64,000 nucleotides of DNA from Halobacteriovorax vibrionivorans (GTDB taxonomy: Bacteria; Bdellovibrionota; Bacteriovoracia; Bacteriovoracales; Bacteriovoracaceae), in the NCBI RefSeq assembly GCF_003346865.1, contig NZ_QDKL01000001.1, positions 310,001-374,000 on the forward strand, given 5' to 3'. Position numbers and translations under genes: made by a program. Under the pieces are notes generated by a model. It saw only the letters and a program-made list of their open reading frames with translations, was not told the DNA's origin and searched no databases. Below are positions 27,126 through 35,305 of this stretch, in pieces (the first letter of the stretch is position 1; every line of letters begins with the position of its first letter).

Positions 27126-27204
27126 AATTAATCCCCTTGATTGGCAATTAGAATATAGAACTTCCTAAAAAAGTTCAAGCACAAGCAAAAGATAAAACCT
27201 AAAA

Positions 27205-27486
27205 CTATTTAACAATTGGAGAGCTTAAAGCTTCTTTAGGTGCTTTATTAAGCTTAGTACAAGCAATTTCGTACTTATTCTGACAAGAAAGCTCAAGATA
27301 TTTTTGTGACTTGGCAGCGAGGCCATCTTGATGATAAAGATCAGATAATAAGAAGCATGCTGGAGCATTATTTTCATTCTCACAAACATAGAGAAAGATA
27401 TCTCTTTTAAAAAGAACATAACTTCCACCCAAGAGGAGAAAGAAGACGCCAAAAAATGTCCAATTCTTCTTATATCGTTTCATCAT
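27205..27486 (-). CDS. Small membrane-anchored protein with Cys-rich Sel1-like repeat
   Basis: A 93-residue protein: one N-terminal membrane segment (about 10-26), then NAPACFLLSDLYHQDGLAAKS and a following YLELSCQNKYEIACTKL. The paired cysteines and helix pattern resemble one Sel1-like repeat of the disulfide-rich Hcp type. Its ATG overlaps the stop of polB by 4 bp (ATGA), so the two are translationally coupled. Function unknown; the C-terminus should face the periplasm. Confidence 0.68.
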   Translation of the reverse strand: MMKRYKKNWTFFGVFFLLLGGSYVLFKRDIFLYVCENENNAPACFLLSDLYHQDGLAAKSQKYLELSCQNKYEIACTKLNKAPKEALSSPIVK

Positions 27487-29810
27487 TCAAATAAACTCAT
27501 TTGAGAACCCATGACAATATCGTCAAAGGAGATACCCTTAAATCTTAGCACATCAGTTGCGACAGGAGATAGTTGTTTATCGATATAGTGCTGATAATCG
27601 ATATCACGAGGTGATAAATCAATTGGTACTGGCCCGTGTAACGTCATCAAGTAACTGATTTGACGGATATCTTTATCTGGCTCCTTCTCTTTTAAAAGTT
27701 TTGCTGCTTTTACATGAGGAGGGTTCGACTTTGTGTATTCACTGATATCTTTTGATAGTCTCTTGGAATAAACAAGATCCTGATCATAAATTCCATTCTT
27801 TAAGTCATTCACATAACTCTTAATATATTCATTAAGTGATTCGTCCTTAAAGAACATTTTATAAATTTCAAATTGAAAATTCTTTGCGGCCTTTGTCCAA
27901 TCCGAGCGAACAAACTCCATTCCAGAAAAGTGTAATTCATCATTACCAAGCAATCCAGCATAGCGTTTTTTAGCTCCTTGCTCAGATCCCCTCATCCCAG
28001 GAATAAACAGCTTTTTAAAATACTTCTCGTATTCCATCTCTAAGAATGATTCCACATTGAATTCTCTTTTAATCAATTCTGCAAGATGATTAGTAATTTT
28101 CCTCGCAAGAGAGTTAGCTGCTTTATCTTTTTGAGAAACATCTAAGAATTTTAATTTAACAAAGATAGAGTCAGTATCACCATAGACAACCTCATAGCCC
28201 AAACTTCTAGCATGATTCATGGATTCATTAAGTAACCATTGGCCAGTTGAAGTAATAGAAGTGGCAAGATCAGCATGATAAAAACGACATCCACCAGAGC
28301 CCATAACACCGTAGAATGAATTCATAAGAATCTTTACTGCTTGAGAAAGGTTCTTATCTTGGCGATGCTTTGCAATCTCTCTTTGTCCTAAGAGGTAGTC
28401 GATCTGTTCAGGTAGAATATGTTCTGTTTTTGAAAATGAAACACCATTCTTTAAACGTGTTCCATTAACATCTCCTCTTAAACGAGAAAGAGGATCGATT
28501 TTAAATGTTTTAATTATTGTTGGATAAAGAGATTTAAAGTCTAAGACGACAACGTGCTCGTGTAATCCCTTTGTTCCTTCAATCACAAGTCCACCAAGAG
28601 ATGCACTTTCTTTATCAATATCTAAAGTATTACCGGCGATAAATCCTTTACGATGTAAGCGTGGTAAGTATAAGTGATCAAAAGATCGAGTTGAACTGGC
28701 AAGTCGATCAATTAGCATCCCGCTATATTGAACACGACGAAAGAGATGATCATAGATTTGTAATTTTTCATAGATATCTAAAACGAGTGTACAATCGAGA
28801 ATATTATACTTTGCTAAGGCATGTTTATCTTCATTAAAACGTCTTGTGATCTCTTCGACTTTCTCCATTCCCGTCGCAGAGATATCTTTATTCGTTCCCA
28901 GAACTTCACTTGCGACTGTATCGAGTTTAAAGTTTTCAAATGAGTAAAAGGCCGATCTCAATGTTGGTGGGCCATCAATAACTTGGCGTCCGGCTATTGT
29001 AGAAAACCAGCCTGCCCCTTTTCTTTCACGTAAACGAACTTGAGAGCCATCACGGCCGAGGTTTAATCTTAAGCCTAGTTTTTGGCATTTTCGATCAAGA
29101 AAGTTTAAGTCAAAGCCAACAACATGCCACCCCACAATAAAGTCTGGATCGTATGTTGGAAATTCATTAATAAATGCATTCAATAATTCTTTCTCACTCC
29201 CATAGAAATGAGTTAAATCATCATTTGTATATGTTCGAGACTCATCAAGCATATAGACTTTCTTATACTCAGCCTCACCGATTTGATGGATAGCAATTGA
29301 ATAGAGATCATCTCCCATACTCGTTTCAATATCAATGGACATGATATTAAACTTTGGTATCTGATGCTGATCAGTTAATGCTTTAATTTGTGGATTGGTA
29401 AAGACACGAGTTTTGCCGATCTTTTGACATGGACCTTGAAGCATAACTTCACCATTTATGAATCTCTCCATAAGAAAGCGCTCATTTGGTCTAACATCAC
29501 TTTCATAAGTACGAATACCGTTTTTATGGAAATGCTCACGTGTATCTAAAAGATCTTTGTGTTTATTGAAATAAATTCCATCAACCGTTCGGCCATTGAA
29601 GGCCTTAAGGCCAAGTTTTCTTCTCTCTCCTTGAAAACTCATATTGAGTTCCACATCAGACTCGATAAAGAACAGAGGTTTTTCAGTTGTGATAATAACT
29701 TTAACAACATCCTCTGGAATCTTAACCCAATAGACTAACTCCATATGATCGTTGCGATCAATAATTTGGTCTTGAAGAATAAAGCCTTGGCAATGAATGA
29801 TTTCCGTCAT
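27483..29810 (-). CDS. polB: DNA polymerase II (family B)
   Basis: A 775-residue family-B polymerase closely matching E. coli PolB (783 aa) throughout. 3'-5' exonuclease motifs: SIDIETS near residue 158, GWHVVGFDL, YNILDC. Polymerase motif A is DFKSLYPTI near 417, then LSQAVKILMNSFYG, and motif C is YGDTDS near 540. The last residues QMSLFE form a QxxLF-type beta-clamp-binding motif, as in E. coli (QLGLF). It acts in replication restart and damage tolerance. The next gene is coupled to it by a 4-bp overlap. Confidence 0.95.
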   Translation of the reverse strand: MTEIIHCQGFILQDQIIDRNDHMELVYWVKIPEDVVKVIITTEKPLFFIESDVELNMSFQGERRKLGLKAFNGRTVDGIYFNKHKDLLDTREHFHKNGIRTYESDVRPNERFLMERFINGEVMLQGPCQKIGKTRVFTNPQIKALTDQHQIPKFNIMSIDIETSMGDDLYSIAIHQIGEAEYKKVYMLDESRTYTNDDLTHFYGSEKELLNAFINEFPTYDPDFIVGWHVVGFDLNFLDRKCQKLGLRLNLGRDGSQVRLRERKGAGWFSTIAGRQVIDGPPTLRSAFYSFENFKLDTVASEVLGTNKDISATGMEKVEEITRRFNEDKHALAKYNILDCTLVLDIYEKLQIYDHLFRRVQYSGMLIDRLASSTRSFDHLYLPRLHRKGFIAGNTLDIDKESASLGGLVIEGTKGLHEHVVVLDFKSLYPTIIKTFKIDPLSRLRGDVNGTRLKNGVSFSKTEHILPEQIDYLLGQREIAKHRQDKNLSQAVKILMNSFYGVMGSGGCRFYHADLATSITSTGQWLLNESMNHARSLGYEVVYGDTDSIFVKLKFLDVSQKDKAANSLARKITNHLAELIKREFNVESFLEMEYEKYFKKLFIPGMRGSEQGAKKRYAGLLGNDELHFSGMEFVRSDWTKAAKNFQFEIYKMFFKDESLNEYIKSYVNDLKNGIYDQDLVYSKRLSKDISEYTKSNPPHVKAAKLLKEKEPDKDIRQISYLMTLHGPVPIDLSPRDIDYQHYIDKQLSPVATDVLRFKGISFDDIVMGSQMSLFE

Positions 29811-29889
29811 GAAAATACACTATCCTATTAAATCTGATTTGTCTTTTTTTATACATTTCTTAAGTTTAGTGATTCGTCATTTCCCCGAT

Positions 29890-30387
29890 ATGCAGGGCAT
29901 GACAATAACAATCGTATTTACACTATTTAATTTAGTTTTTCTCGTGGACTACTTTTCGGAAAAGGGTCAAAAAGGCAAGAAGTATCGCTTACTTAGCTAT
30001 ATGTTTCTTGGCGTTTTGTCCCTGCTTTCGATCCAAGTATTCCAAAACGCTGCAATGCCTGTGGTATTCGGCTTATTGGCCCTCTGTTCCTTGGCCCTAA
30101 CCCTTGTTAATGAATTTATTAATCCCCCTAAAAACGCTAAGGAACGTGTTTACAATGGATGTGTCAATATGCTCTTGCCGACAGCATTGCTTTTCATCGC
30201 ACTACGTTGGTTCCCGTCGGCTTCTGACACTAGTGCATTACAAGGAGGACCCGACACAAATCGAAACATCTTCATTATCCAAACTCTCTTAGTCCTTGGT
30301 TTGGCCTTTAAGTATGCCCCTACTCTCATCTTCACAAAGAAGGCCTCTAAGGAAATTAATGAAGACTTAAAAACTATCAAGTTATAG
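29890..30387 (+). CDS. Hypothetical membrane protein
   Basis: About 165 residues with four hydrophobic segments: MTITIVFTLFNLVFLVDYF, YMFLGVLSLLSIQVF, a third around PVVFGLLALCSLALTLV, and a C-terminal pair. It ends in a basic tail. No family recognised. The start is uncertain: ATG at 29890 or 29899 leaves room for a promoter in the gap, while an in-frame ATG at 29797 would overlap the divergent polB start by 14 bp. None has a convincing ribosome site. A 7-bp hairpin straddles its stop codon. Confidence 0.65.
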   Translation: MQGMTITIVFTLFNLVFLVDYFSEKGQKGKKYRLLSYMFLGVLSLLSIQVFQNAAMPVVFGLLALCSLALTLVNEFINPPKNAKERVYNGCVNMLLPTALLFIALRWFPSASDTSALQGGPDTNRNIFIIQTLLVLGLAFKYAPTLIFTKKASKEINEDLKTIKL

Positions 30388-30404
30388 CCTCTCCCTCAGG
30401 CTAT
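30384..30404 (+). terminator. Weak hairpin at the stop of the 29890 gene
   Basis: ATAGCCT-CTCCCTC-AGGCTAT is a perfect 7-bp stem that includes the TAG stop codon. No U-tract follows (TTAAAG), so termination here is doubtful and read-through into queD is possible. Confidence 0.35.
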
Positions 30405-30405
30405 T

Positions 30406-30474
30406 AAAGTGGCCATGATTATCTCAAATATGCTAATGTTGTTGCACTTAAACGGAGATAATTATGGCCACTTT
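30406..30474 (+). promoter_or_regulatory. 20-bp inverted repeat burying the queD ribosome site and start codon
   Basis: AAAGTGGCCATGATTATCTC (30406-30425) matches the reverse complement of GAGATAATTATGGCCACTTT (30455-30474) at 19 of 20 positions, with a 29-nt loop. The right arm contains GGAGA and the ATG of queD. A 20-codon reading frame starts at the ATG in the left arm (30415) and ends at TAA 30475-30477, overlapping the queD start in another frame. This suggests translational control or an inverted duplication of the start region. Confidence 0.7.
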
Positions 30475-30901
30475 TAAATCAACAAAACACTTTTACGGAT
30501 TCCCATGTACTCACCGTCAGTGGAAAGCAGAATCTCACTGCCGCTTTGTTCACGGATACTCAAGATCATTTCACTTTGAATTTGAATGTTCACAGCTAAC
30601 AAAAGAAATGTGGGTAATGGACTTTGGTGATCTTAAAGATGTGAAGGCATGGCTTGATGATATGTTTGACCACACTTTCCTAGCATCACAAGATGATCCA
30701 TTTATGGAAGAATTTAAGAAGCTCGATGAAGCAGGAGTTGTTCAACTTCGCGTTCTTCCAAATGCAGGAATGGAAGGAACAGCTCAGTACGTTTATGAAA
30801 AAATGAGCGAGCTAATCAAGAAGAAAACAGACGGTCGCGTTTGGATTTCTCGCCTTGAAGTTAAAGAAAACGAAAAAAATTCAGCAGTTTATATTCCATA
30901 A
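30464..30901 (+). CDS. queD: QueD/PTPS-like 6-carboxytetrahydropterin synthase family protein
   Basis: A 145-residue T-fold enzyme. It keeps the catalytic Cys and one His ligand in SHCRFVHGYS, the FGDLK motif, DH (FDHTFL) and a late Glu (RLEVKE). The usual HGH zinc motif is HGY, so the third His ligand is Tyr; I recall this HGY form from a known subfamily, but its activity here is inferred. QueD makes 6-carboxytetrahydropterin for queuosine. No other que genes are in the window. Confidence 0.8.
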   Translation: MATFKSTKHFYGFPCTHRQWKAESHCRFVHGYSRSFHFEFECSQLTKEMWVMDFGDLKDVKAWLDDMFDHTFLASQDDPFMEEFKKLDEAGVVQLRVLPNAGMEGTAQYVYEKMSELIKKKTDGRVWISRLEVKENEKNSAVYIP

Positions 30902-30904
30902 TTA

Positions 30905-30949
30905 TTAAGTACACGGTTCCTAGTGTGATTTCAGGGACCGTGTACTTAA
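30905..30949. terminator. Long hairpin between convergent genes, no U-tract
   Basis: TTAAGTACACGGTTCC (30905-30920) and GGGACCGTGTACTTAA (30934-30949) form a 16-bp stem with one G-U pair and a 13-nt loop. It lies in the 61-bp gap between the queD stop and the end of the 30963 gene. Neither strand has a following T-run, so a role as terminator or 3'-end protection is inferred from position and stability. Confidence 0.6.
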
Positions 30950-30962
30950 AATGAAAAGCTGC

Positions 30963-31955
30963 TTAAAATTTTCGATAATAATCACATGCCTTTTTCACAT
31001 TAATCGATCGTCCCTCCAGCTCTTTATGTACACAAAGGTTTTCTTTTAGAAACACTTCTCCGGCTGTCAATTTTAACTGCTTAGTATTCCGTTTAAATTT
31101 TAATAATGTATGGTCGACTAGAGTATTTAATTCATCATCTCTTAAATTATTAAATATATATTTGAAATCATCAGAAAACTTTTTTATATCACTTGGTAAG
31201 ATTAGGTCATCAGTCAACAAATCACGAATGTAGGAAACAAACACAAATCCCCCCAAAGAACACTCTTTTGACCTAAATGTATTATAAAGAAATTTTACAT
31301 AAAATTCATATTGATTAAATTTTTTTATGTCTGATTGAAACTTTCGGATATCTTTTAAGATATACATATCAAAACAATGATATGGTTGCTCTACTATCTC
31401 CCTTTTTCCTGTTAATGTATTCTTTAAGGCAAAATGCTTTATCTTATCTGTTGTCTGTCTTAAATTAAGATATTGATCAATAACTTTATTAACATTTTTC
31501 TTATCTATACTTGGGCTATCATTCTTTAGTGAAAAAAATTCCTTCAAATAATATTCACATGAACCTATTTTATTATTAAAACAATCGTATGAAAGTACTT
31601 CAAATTTTTCAGCCTCTCTTTTGTCTTTGTATATTTTATTTCCTGGGCCATGTCTCCATTGACTTACAGCGATAAAATAAGGTGCCCATAAAGGATAGAG
31701 CAAGGTAGAACTTTGAGAAAGTGCTAAACGCGCGATGCTCTCACGATCAGACAAGTAATCATAGTACTTCCCTTCAGGGTAAAAACTTTTATCTACGAAG
31801 TTATCAAGTTCCTTAATTAAAATAATCTTTAAAGTCAAAAGAGGTATAAGCAATAAAAAACAAACCAATTTAATATATTTGAAAGAAGTCTTTTTAAGTA
31901 AAAAATAGACAACAATTATAATTACAAATAAATCTAAGGGTAGTAGCATTAGCAC
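30963..31955 (-). CDS. Orphan membrane-anchored protein, AT-rich gene
   Basis: A 330-residue protein with two N-terminal membrane segments (about 5-20 and 27-47) and a large soluble Lys/Phe/Tyr-rich part with several cysteines (SYDCFNNKIGSCEYY). No known motif. The gene is visibly more AT-rich than its neighbours, with many Ile/Asn/Lys codons, and is flanked by the 30905 hairpin and a long intergenic region, suggesting an acquired or fast-evolving gene. GGAGG lies just before GTG 31955; ATG 31949 is an alternative. Confidence 0.65.
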   Translation of the reverse strand: MLMLLPLDLFVIIIVVYFLLKKTSFKYIKLVCFLLLIPLLTLKIILIKELDNFVDKSFYPEGKYYDYLSDRESIARLALSQSSTLLYPLWAPYFIAVSQWRHGPGNKIYKDKREAEKFEVLSYDCFNNKIGSCEYYLKEFFSLKNDSPSIDKKNVNKVIDQYLNLRQTTDKIKHFALKNTLTGKREIVEQPYHCFDMYILKDIRKFQSDIKKFNQYEFYVKFLYNTFRSKECSLGGFVFVSYIRDLLTDDLILPSDIKKFSDDFKYIFNNLRDDELNTLVDHTLLKFKRNTKQLKLTAGEVFLKENLCVHKELEGRSINVKKACDYYRKF

Positions 31956-32206
31956 CCTTCCTCCTTCGATAAATTACACTCAAATCCCTGGATACTTTTC
32001 ATAAAAGTCATAAAGGCTAATCGACATTGAAAAGTTAAAAGTTGAACAAACTCGTCAACTTGAGAAAAGAAAGAGTTTACTCATACAAATATTTAATATT
32101 GCTCAATTAAGAAGTGCCAAAAATTCCAAAAGTGACAAAGATGAGCATCATCAGCAAATAATTCCATTGATTTTCTTTAAAAAATGAAAAATTAAGAAAT
32201 ATTAAG

Positions 32207-32238
32207 GTGTTTTCGATGAGATAAAGTATCGAAGACAC
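32207..32238 (+). promoter_or_regulatory. Dyad operator-like element before the aro operon promoter
   Basis: GTGTTTTCGAT (32207-32217) and ATCGAAGACAC (32228-32238) are inverted copies with one wobble difference and a 10-bp spacer. The element ends where the candidate -35 box starts, so it is placed like a binding site for a transcription factor, and would not be in the transcript. Confidence 0.45.
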
Positions 32239-32267
32239 TTGAATTATATTGCTACGAGTAATATATA
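32239..32267 (+). promoter_or_regulatory. Candidate sigma-70 promoter of the aro operon
   Basis: TTGAAT (32239-32244), a 17-bp spacer and TATATA (32262-32267). Predicted transcription start is near 32274, downstream of the TTG at 32269 and about 22 nt before the ATG at 32296, which supports that ATG as the start. Confidence 0.5.
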
Positions 32268-32295
32268 GTTGACTAAAAAAGAAAGGATCAAAGTT

Positions 32296-33387
32296 ATGAA
32301 AATTGCGCCACTAAACTCTTGGATGGATATTAAAGAAAGACCACTCGTTATTGCAGGACCTTGTTCAGCAGAAAGTGAGGAGCAGGTTTATCAGATCGCC
32401 AAAGAGCTAGTTGCCAACGGAAAAGTTGATGCCTTTCGTGCAGGAATTTGGAAACCAAGAACTCGCCCAAATACATTTGAAGGTGTAGGACTTGTGGGCC
32501 TTCCTTGGATGGAGCGAGTAAAAAAAGACTTTGGTATTCCTATTACAACTGAAGTGGCCAACGCTTCTCACGTTGAACTTGCCTTAAAACATAACGTTGA
32601 TATTCTTTGGATTGGTGCTCGTACAACAGTTTCACCATTTGCCGTTCAAGAAATTGCTGATGCTCTAAGAGGTGTTGATATTCCAGTCATGGTAAAGAAC
32701 CCAATCAATCTAGACCTCGCACTTTGGATGGGTGCTATTGAAAGATTTTCAGCAGTAGGCCTTGATAAACTAGCTGCCATTCACAGAGGTTTTTCAAGTG
32801 CTGAAAAAACGAAGTATAGAAATAAGCCTTACTGGGCAATTCCTATTGAACTTAAAAGACTAATGCCAGAGCTTCCGATTATTTGTGACCCTTCTCACAT
32901 TGCTGGGAATCGCAATCTGATTGGAGAAGTTTGTCAGAAGGCCATGGATATGAACATGGATGGTGTGATGGTTGAAACACATATTACACCGGAAAAAGCA
33001 CTAAGTGATGCCGCTCAACAGGTAACTCCAAAAATGCTTCACGATATTATCACTCACCTACAAGTAAGAGATGCTATTGGCCTGAATGATGGTTTTGAAG
33101 ATGAGCTAAACAAACTTAGAAATAAGATCGATCAAGTTGATAATGATATTCTAGAGATGATGCATATGCGTATGAATATTGTTAAGCAAATTGGAAAGCT
33201 TAAGAGTGAAAATAATGTAACTCCACTTCAAGTAGGAAGAATGGATGCTCTTATGAAAGACCGCCTTGAGAAGGGTAAGAAATTTTCTCTCGACCCAAGA
33301 TTTGTTGAAGAACTCTACCATGCAATTCACACTGAATCAGTTAGAGAACAAACACGCATGATGAATGATTTTAAAAAAGAATCTTAG
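32296..33387 (+). CDS. aroF: Bifunctional DAHP synthase (type I-beta) - chorismate mutase
   Basis: A 363-residue fusion. Residues about 1-265 are a KdsA-like (I-beta) 3-deoxy-D-arabino-heptulosonate-7-phosphate synthase: PLVIAGPCSAES, GIWKPRTRPNTFEG, VMVKNP, IICDPSHIAG, DGVMVETH. Residues about 275-350 are an AroQ chorismate mutase: LRNKIDQVDNDILEMMHMRM then KQIGKLK. It catalyses the first shikimate step and the branch step to prephenate. ATG 32296 has AAAGGA 8 nt upstream. In fused enzymes of this type the mutase domain also mediates prephenate feedback. First gene of a four-gene operon. Confidence 0.93.
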   Translation: MKIAPLNSWMDIKERPLVIAGPCSAESEEQVYQIAKELVANGKVDAFRAGIWKPRTRPNTFEGVGLVGLPWMERVKKDFGIPITTEVANASHVELALKHNVDILWIGARTTVSPFAVQEIADALRGVDIPVMVKNPINLDLALWMGAIERFSAVGLDKLAAIHRGFSSAEKTKYRNKPYWAIPIELKRLMPELPIICDPSHIAGNRNLIGEVCQKAMDMNMDGVMVETHITPEKALSDAAQQVTPKMLHDIITHLQVRDAIGLNDGFEDELNKLRNKIDQVDNDILEMMHMRMNIVKQIGKLKSENNVTPLQVGRMDALMKDRLEKGKKFSLDPRFVEELYHAIHTESVREQTRMMNDFKKES

Positions 33388-33416
33388 TTCATATAGATAG
33401 GTGTTATAATCAAATT

Positions 33417-34574
33417 ATGAAAGTATCTGATCGAGTAAACGGAATTGCTCCGTCTGGAAGTATCCAGGTTGCAGCACAAATAACAAACCTTAGAAATCAA
33501 GGTAGAGATATTATTGGCCTCAATGTTGGCGAGCCCGACTTCTCTCCTCGCGAGAGTATTCTTGAAGCAATCTATGAAGCTTTAAAAGCTGGAAAGACAA
33601 GATACTCGTACGTTCGAGGTGAACCAGAACTTCGATCGGCCATTGCTGGCTACTTCAACATGCGTTGTAAAACTGATATTCATCAAGAAAACATTCTCGT
33701 GGGTAACGGATCAAAGCAGATTATTTTCAACACCTTTCAATCAATTCTTAATGACGGAGATGAAGTCATTGTTCCTATTCCATATTGGGTAACAATTCCT
33801 GAAAGTATTAAACTTGCAGGAGGAGAATCTATCTTTGTTAATTCAAAAGAGAATTTTCACTTAGATATTAAGGCTATTAAAAAAGCAATTTCTAAAAAGA
33901 CAAAAGCAATCTATATCAACACGCCTAATAATCCTTCTGGGGTTGTTTATACCAGAGAAGAGCTCACTGAATTAGGTAAACTATGTATCGAGCACGATCT
34001 TATGTTAGTAAGTGATGAAGCCTATGAAAGTCTCACTTACGACACAGAATTCATCTCACCTCTTATGCTTGGTGAAGAAATCGCCAAGAGATCCGTATCA
34101 ATCCAAAGCTTTTCAAAGACGTTTTGTATGACTGGATTTCGCGTAGGCTATATGGTTGCTCATGAAGACTTCATAAAGAAAGTTGATAGTTTTCAGGGCC
34201 ATCTTTGTGGAAATATCCCTTCTTTCACTCAACTTGGAGCGGTTAATGCAATTAAGCACCAAGAGGAAATCATTGGAGAGATGTTATCAACGATGAAAGA
34301 AAGAAGAGATGTAGCCTTTAAGCTCTTTTCACAATTATTTAAAACAAATGAACCTCAAGGGGCGTTTTATCTATTTTTAGACATTACTCCTTATATTGAA
34401 AAAGGCTTTGTTAAGGACTCGATGGAGATGGTGCAAAAGCTCATTGAAGAAGCAGGTGTTGCTCTTGTTCCAGGAAAATTCTTTGGTATGGATAATTATA
34501 TTCGTCTTGCCTTTACTGATACAGTAGAGCGAATCGAATTAGCTTATGAAAAAATTCAAAAGGTTCTAGCATAA
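33417..34574 (+). CDS. PLP-dependent class I aminotransferase (aspartate/aromatic type)
   Basis: A 385-residue fold-type I aminotransferase of the AAT I-beta group: VGEPDF near residue 40, NTPNNPSGVVY, SDEAYESL, the PLP lysine in SFSKTFCMTGFRVGY near 236, and the carboxylate-binding Arg in YIRLAFTD. Alone it would be called aspartate aminotransferase. Its place between DAHP synthase-mutase and tyrA/pheA suggests it transaminates prephenate, phenylpyruvate or 4-hydroxyphenylpyruvate in this operon. Its stop overlaps the tyrA start by 1 bp (TAATG). Confidence 0.9.
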   Translation: MKVSDRVNGIAPSGSIQVAAQITNLRNQGRDIIGLNVGEPDFSPRESILEAIYEALKAGKTRYSYVRGEPELRSAIAGYFNMRCKTDIHQENILVGNGSKQIIFNTFQSILNDGDEVIVPIPYWVTIPESIKLAGGESIFVNSKENFHLDIKAIKKAISKKTKAIYINTPNNPSGVVYTREELTELGKLCIEHDLMLVSDEAYESLTYDTEFISPLMLGEEIAKRSVSIQSFSKTFCMTGFRVGYMVAHEDFIKKVDSFQGHLCGNIPSFTQLGAVNAIKHQEEIIGEMLSTMKERRDVAFKLFSQLFKTNEPQGAFYLFLDITPYIEKGFVKDSMEMVQKLIEEAGVALVPGKFFGMDNYIRLAFTDTVERIELAYEKIQKVLA

Positions 34575-35305
34575 TGAAAGTTGGTATAATTGGTTTTGGA
34601 CGACTAGGTAAATTAATATCAAAATACCTCGAAGAAGATTTTACAGTTGAGGTTTACGATATTAACCAAGATGTAAAAGAGGAAGTTGAAGCACTGGGAT
34701 GCCGCTTCAAGTCTCTAGATGAAGTCTGTAAGAACCCAATCGTTATACCATTTGTTCCAATGAATAAATTTGAATCAGTAATAAAAGAAATAGCTCCAAA
34801 ACTTTCAAAAGATGCTCTCCTTGTGGACGTATGTTCCGTTAAGGAGATGCCCGTTGAAGTTATGAAAAAGCATCTTCCTGAATCAGTGAGTATCCTTGCA
34901 ACTCACCCAATGTTTGGGCCAGACTCAGCAGGAGAAACCCTATTTGGAACAAAGATTGCTGTTTGTCCGGTACGAATTGAGGACAAACTCTATCAAAAGA
35001 TTTGTGCGTTCATGCGCTTTCATGGAATTAAAGTTATAGAAACAACAGCAAGTGAGCACGATAAACAAATCTCCCACTCTCTTCTACTCACTCACATGAT
35101 AGGAAGAACATTGATGGATATGGATGCTAAGAAGCTTGCCATCGATACAAAGGGATATCGTAGACTTCTTAAAATTCTAAAAACCGTTGAGAATGACTCT
35201 TGGGAGTTATTTGCAGATATGAATGAACATAATAAATACGCCAAGGAAACGAGAGAAGAATTCCTCGCTTCTTTTAATAAAGTGATTAAAAGGTTAGAAG
35301 ATTGA
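34574..35305 (+). CDS. tyrA: Prephenate dehydrogenase-like protein
   Basis: A 243-residue NAD(P)-dependent dehydrogenase: Rossmann motif GIIGFGRLG at residues 4-12, VDVCSVKEMP, the substrate-loop motif THPMFGPDSA and a later SEHDKQISHSLLLTHM. It oxidatively decarboxylates prephenate or arogenate toward tyrosine. An Asp at the end of the second strand (VYDIN) favours NAD over NADP. It is short, with no ACT domain. 1-bp overlap with the aminotransferase and 4-bp overlap with pheA indicate tight coupling. Confidence 0.9.
   Translation: MKVGIIGFGRLGKLISKYLEEDFTVEVYDINQDVKEEVEALGCRFKSLDEVCKNPIVIPFVPMNKFESVIKEIAPKLSKDALLVDVCSVKEMPVEVMKKHLPESVSILATHPMFGPDSAGETLFGTKIAVCPVRIEDKLYQKICAFMRFHGIKVIETTASEHDKQISHSLLLTHMIGRTLMDMDAKKLAIDTKGYRRLLKILKTVENDSWELFADMNEHNKYAKETREEFLASFNKVIKRLED

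Larger units (their letters stand above)
31956..32295. other. 340-bp intergenic region upstream of the aromatic amino-acid operon
   Basis: Divergent region between the orphan membrane gene and the aro operon. It contains no convincing gene. I see a dyad at 32207-32238 and a promoter at 32239-32267 (listed separately); the leftward half is plain AT-rich sequence that must hold the promoter of the 30963 gene, which I could not place. Confidence 0.6.

Noticed and set aside
30381..30463. PreQ1 riboswitch upstream of queD
   Set aside because: The region lacks the short H-type pseudoknot layout and the A-rich tail of preQ1-I; the 20-bp inverted repeat explains the structure seen.
31956..32295. T-box or peptide attenuator before the aro operon
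   Set aside because: No T-box sequence, no run of Phe/Tyr codons, and the predicted transcription start leaves only about 22 nt of leader.
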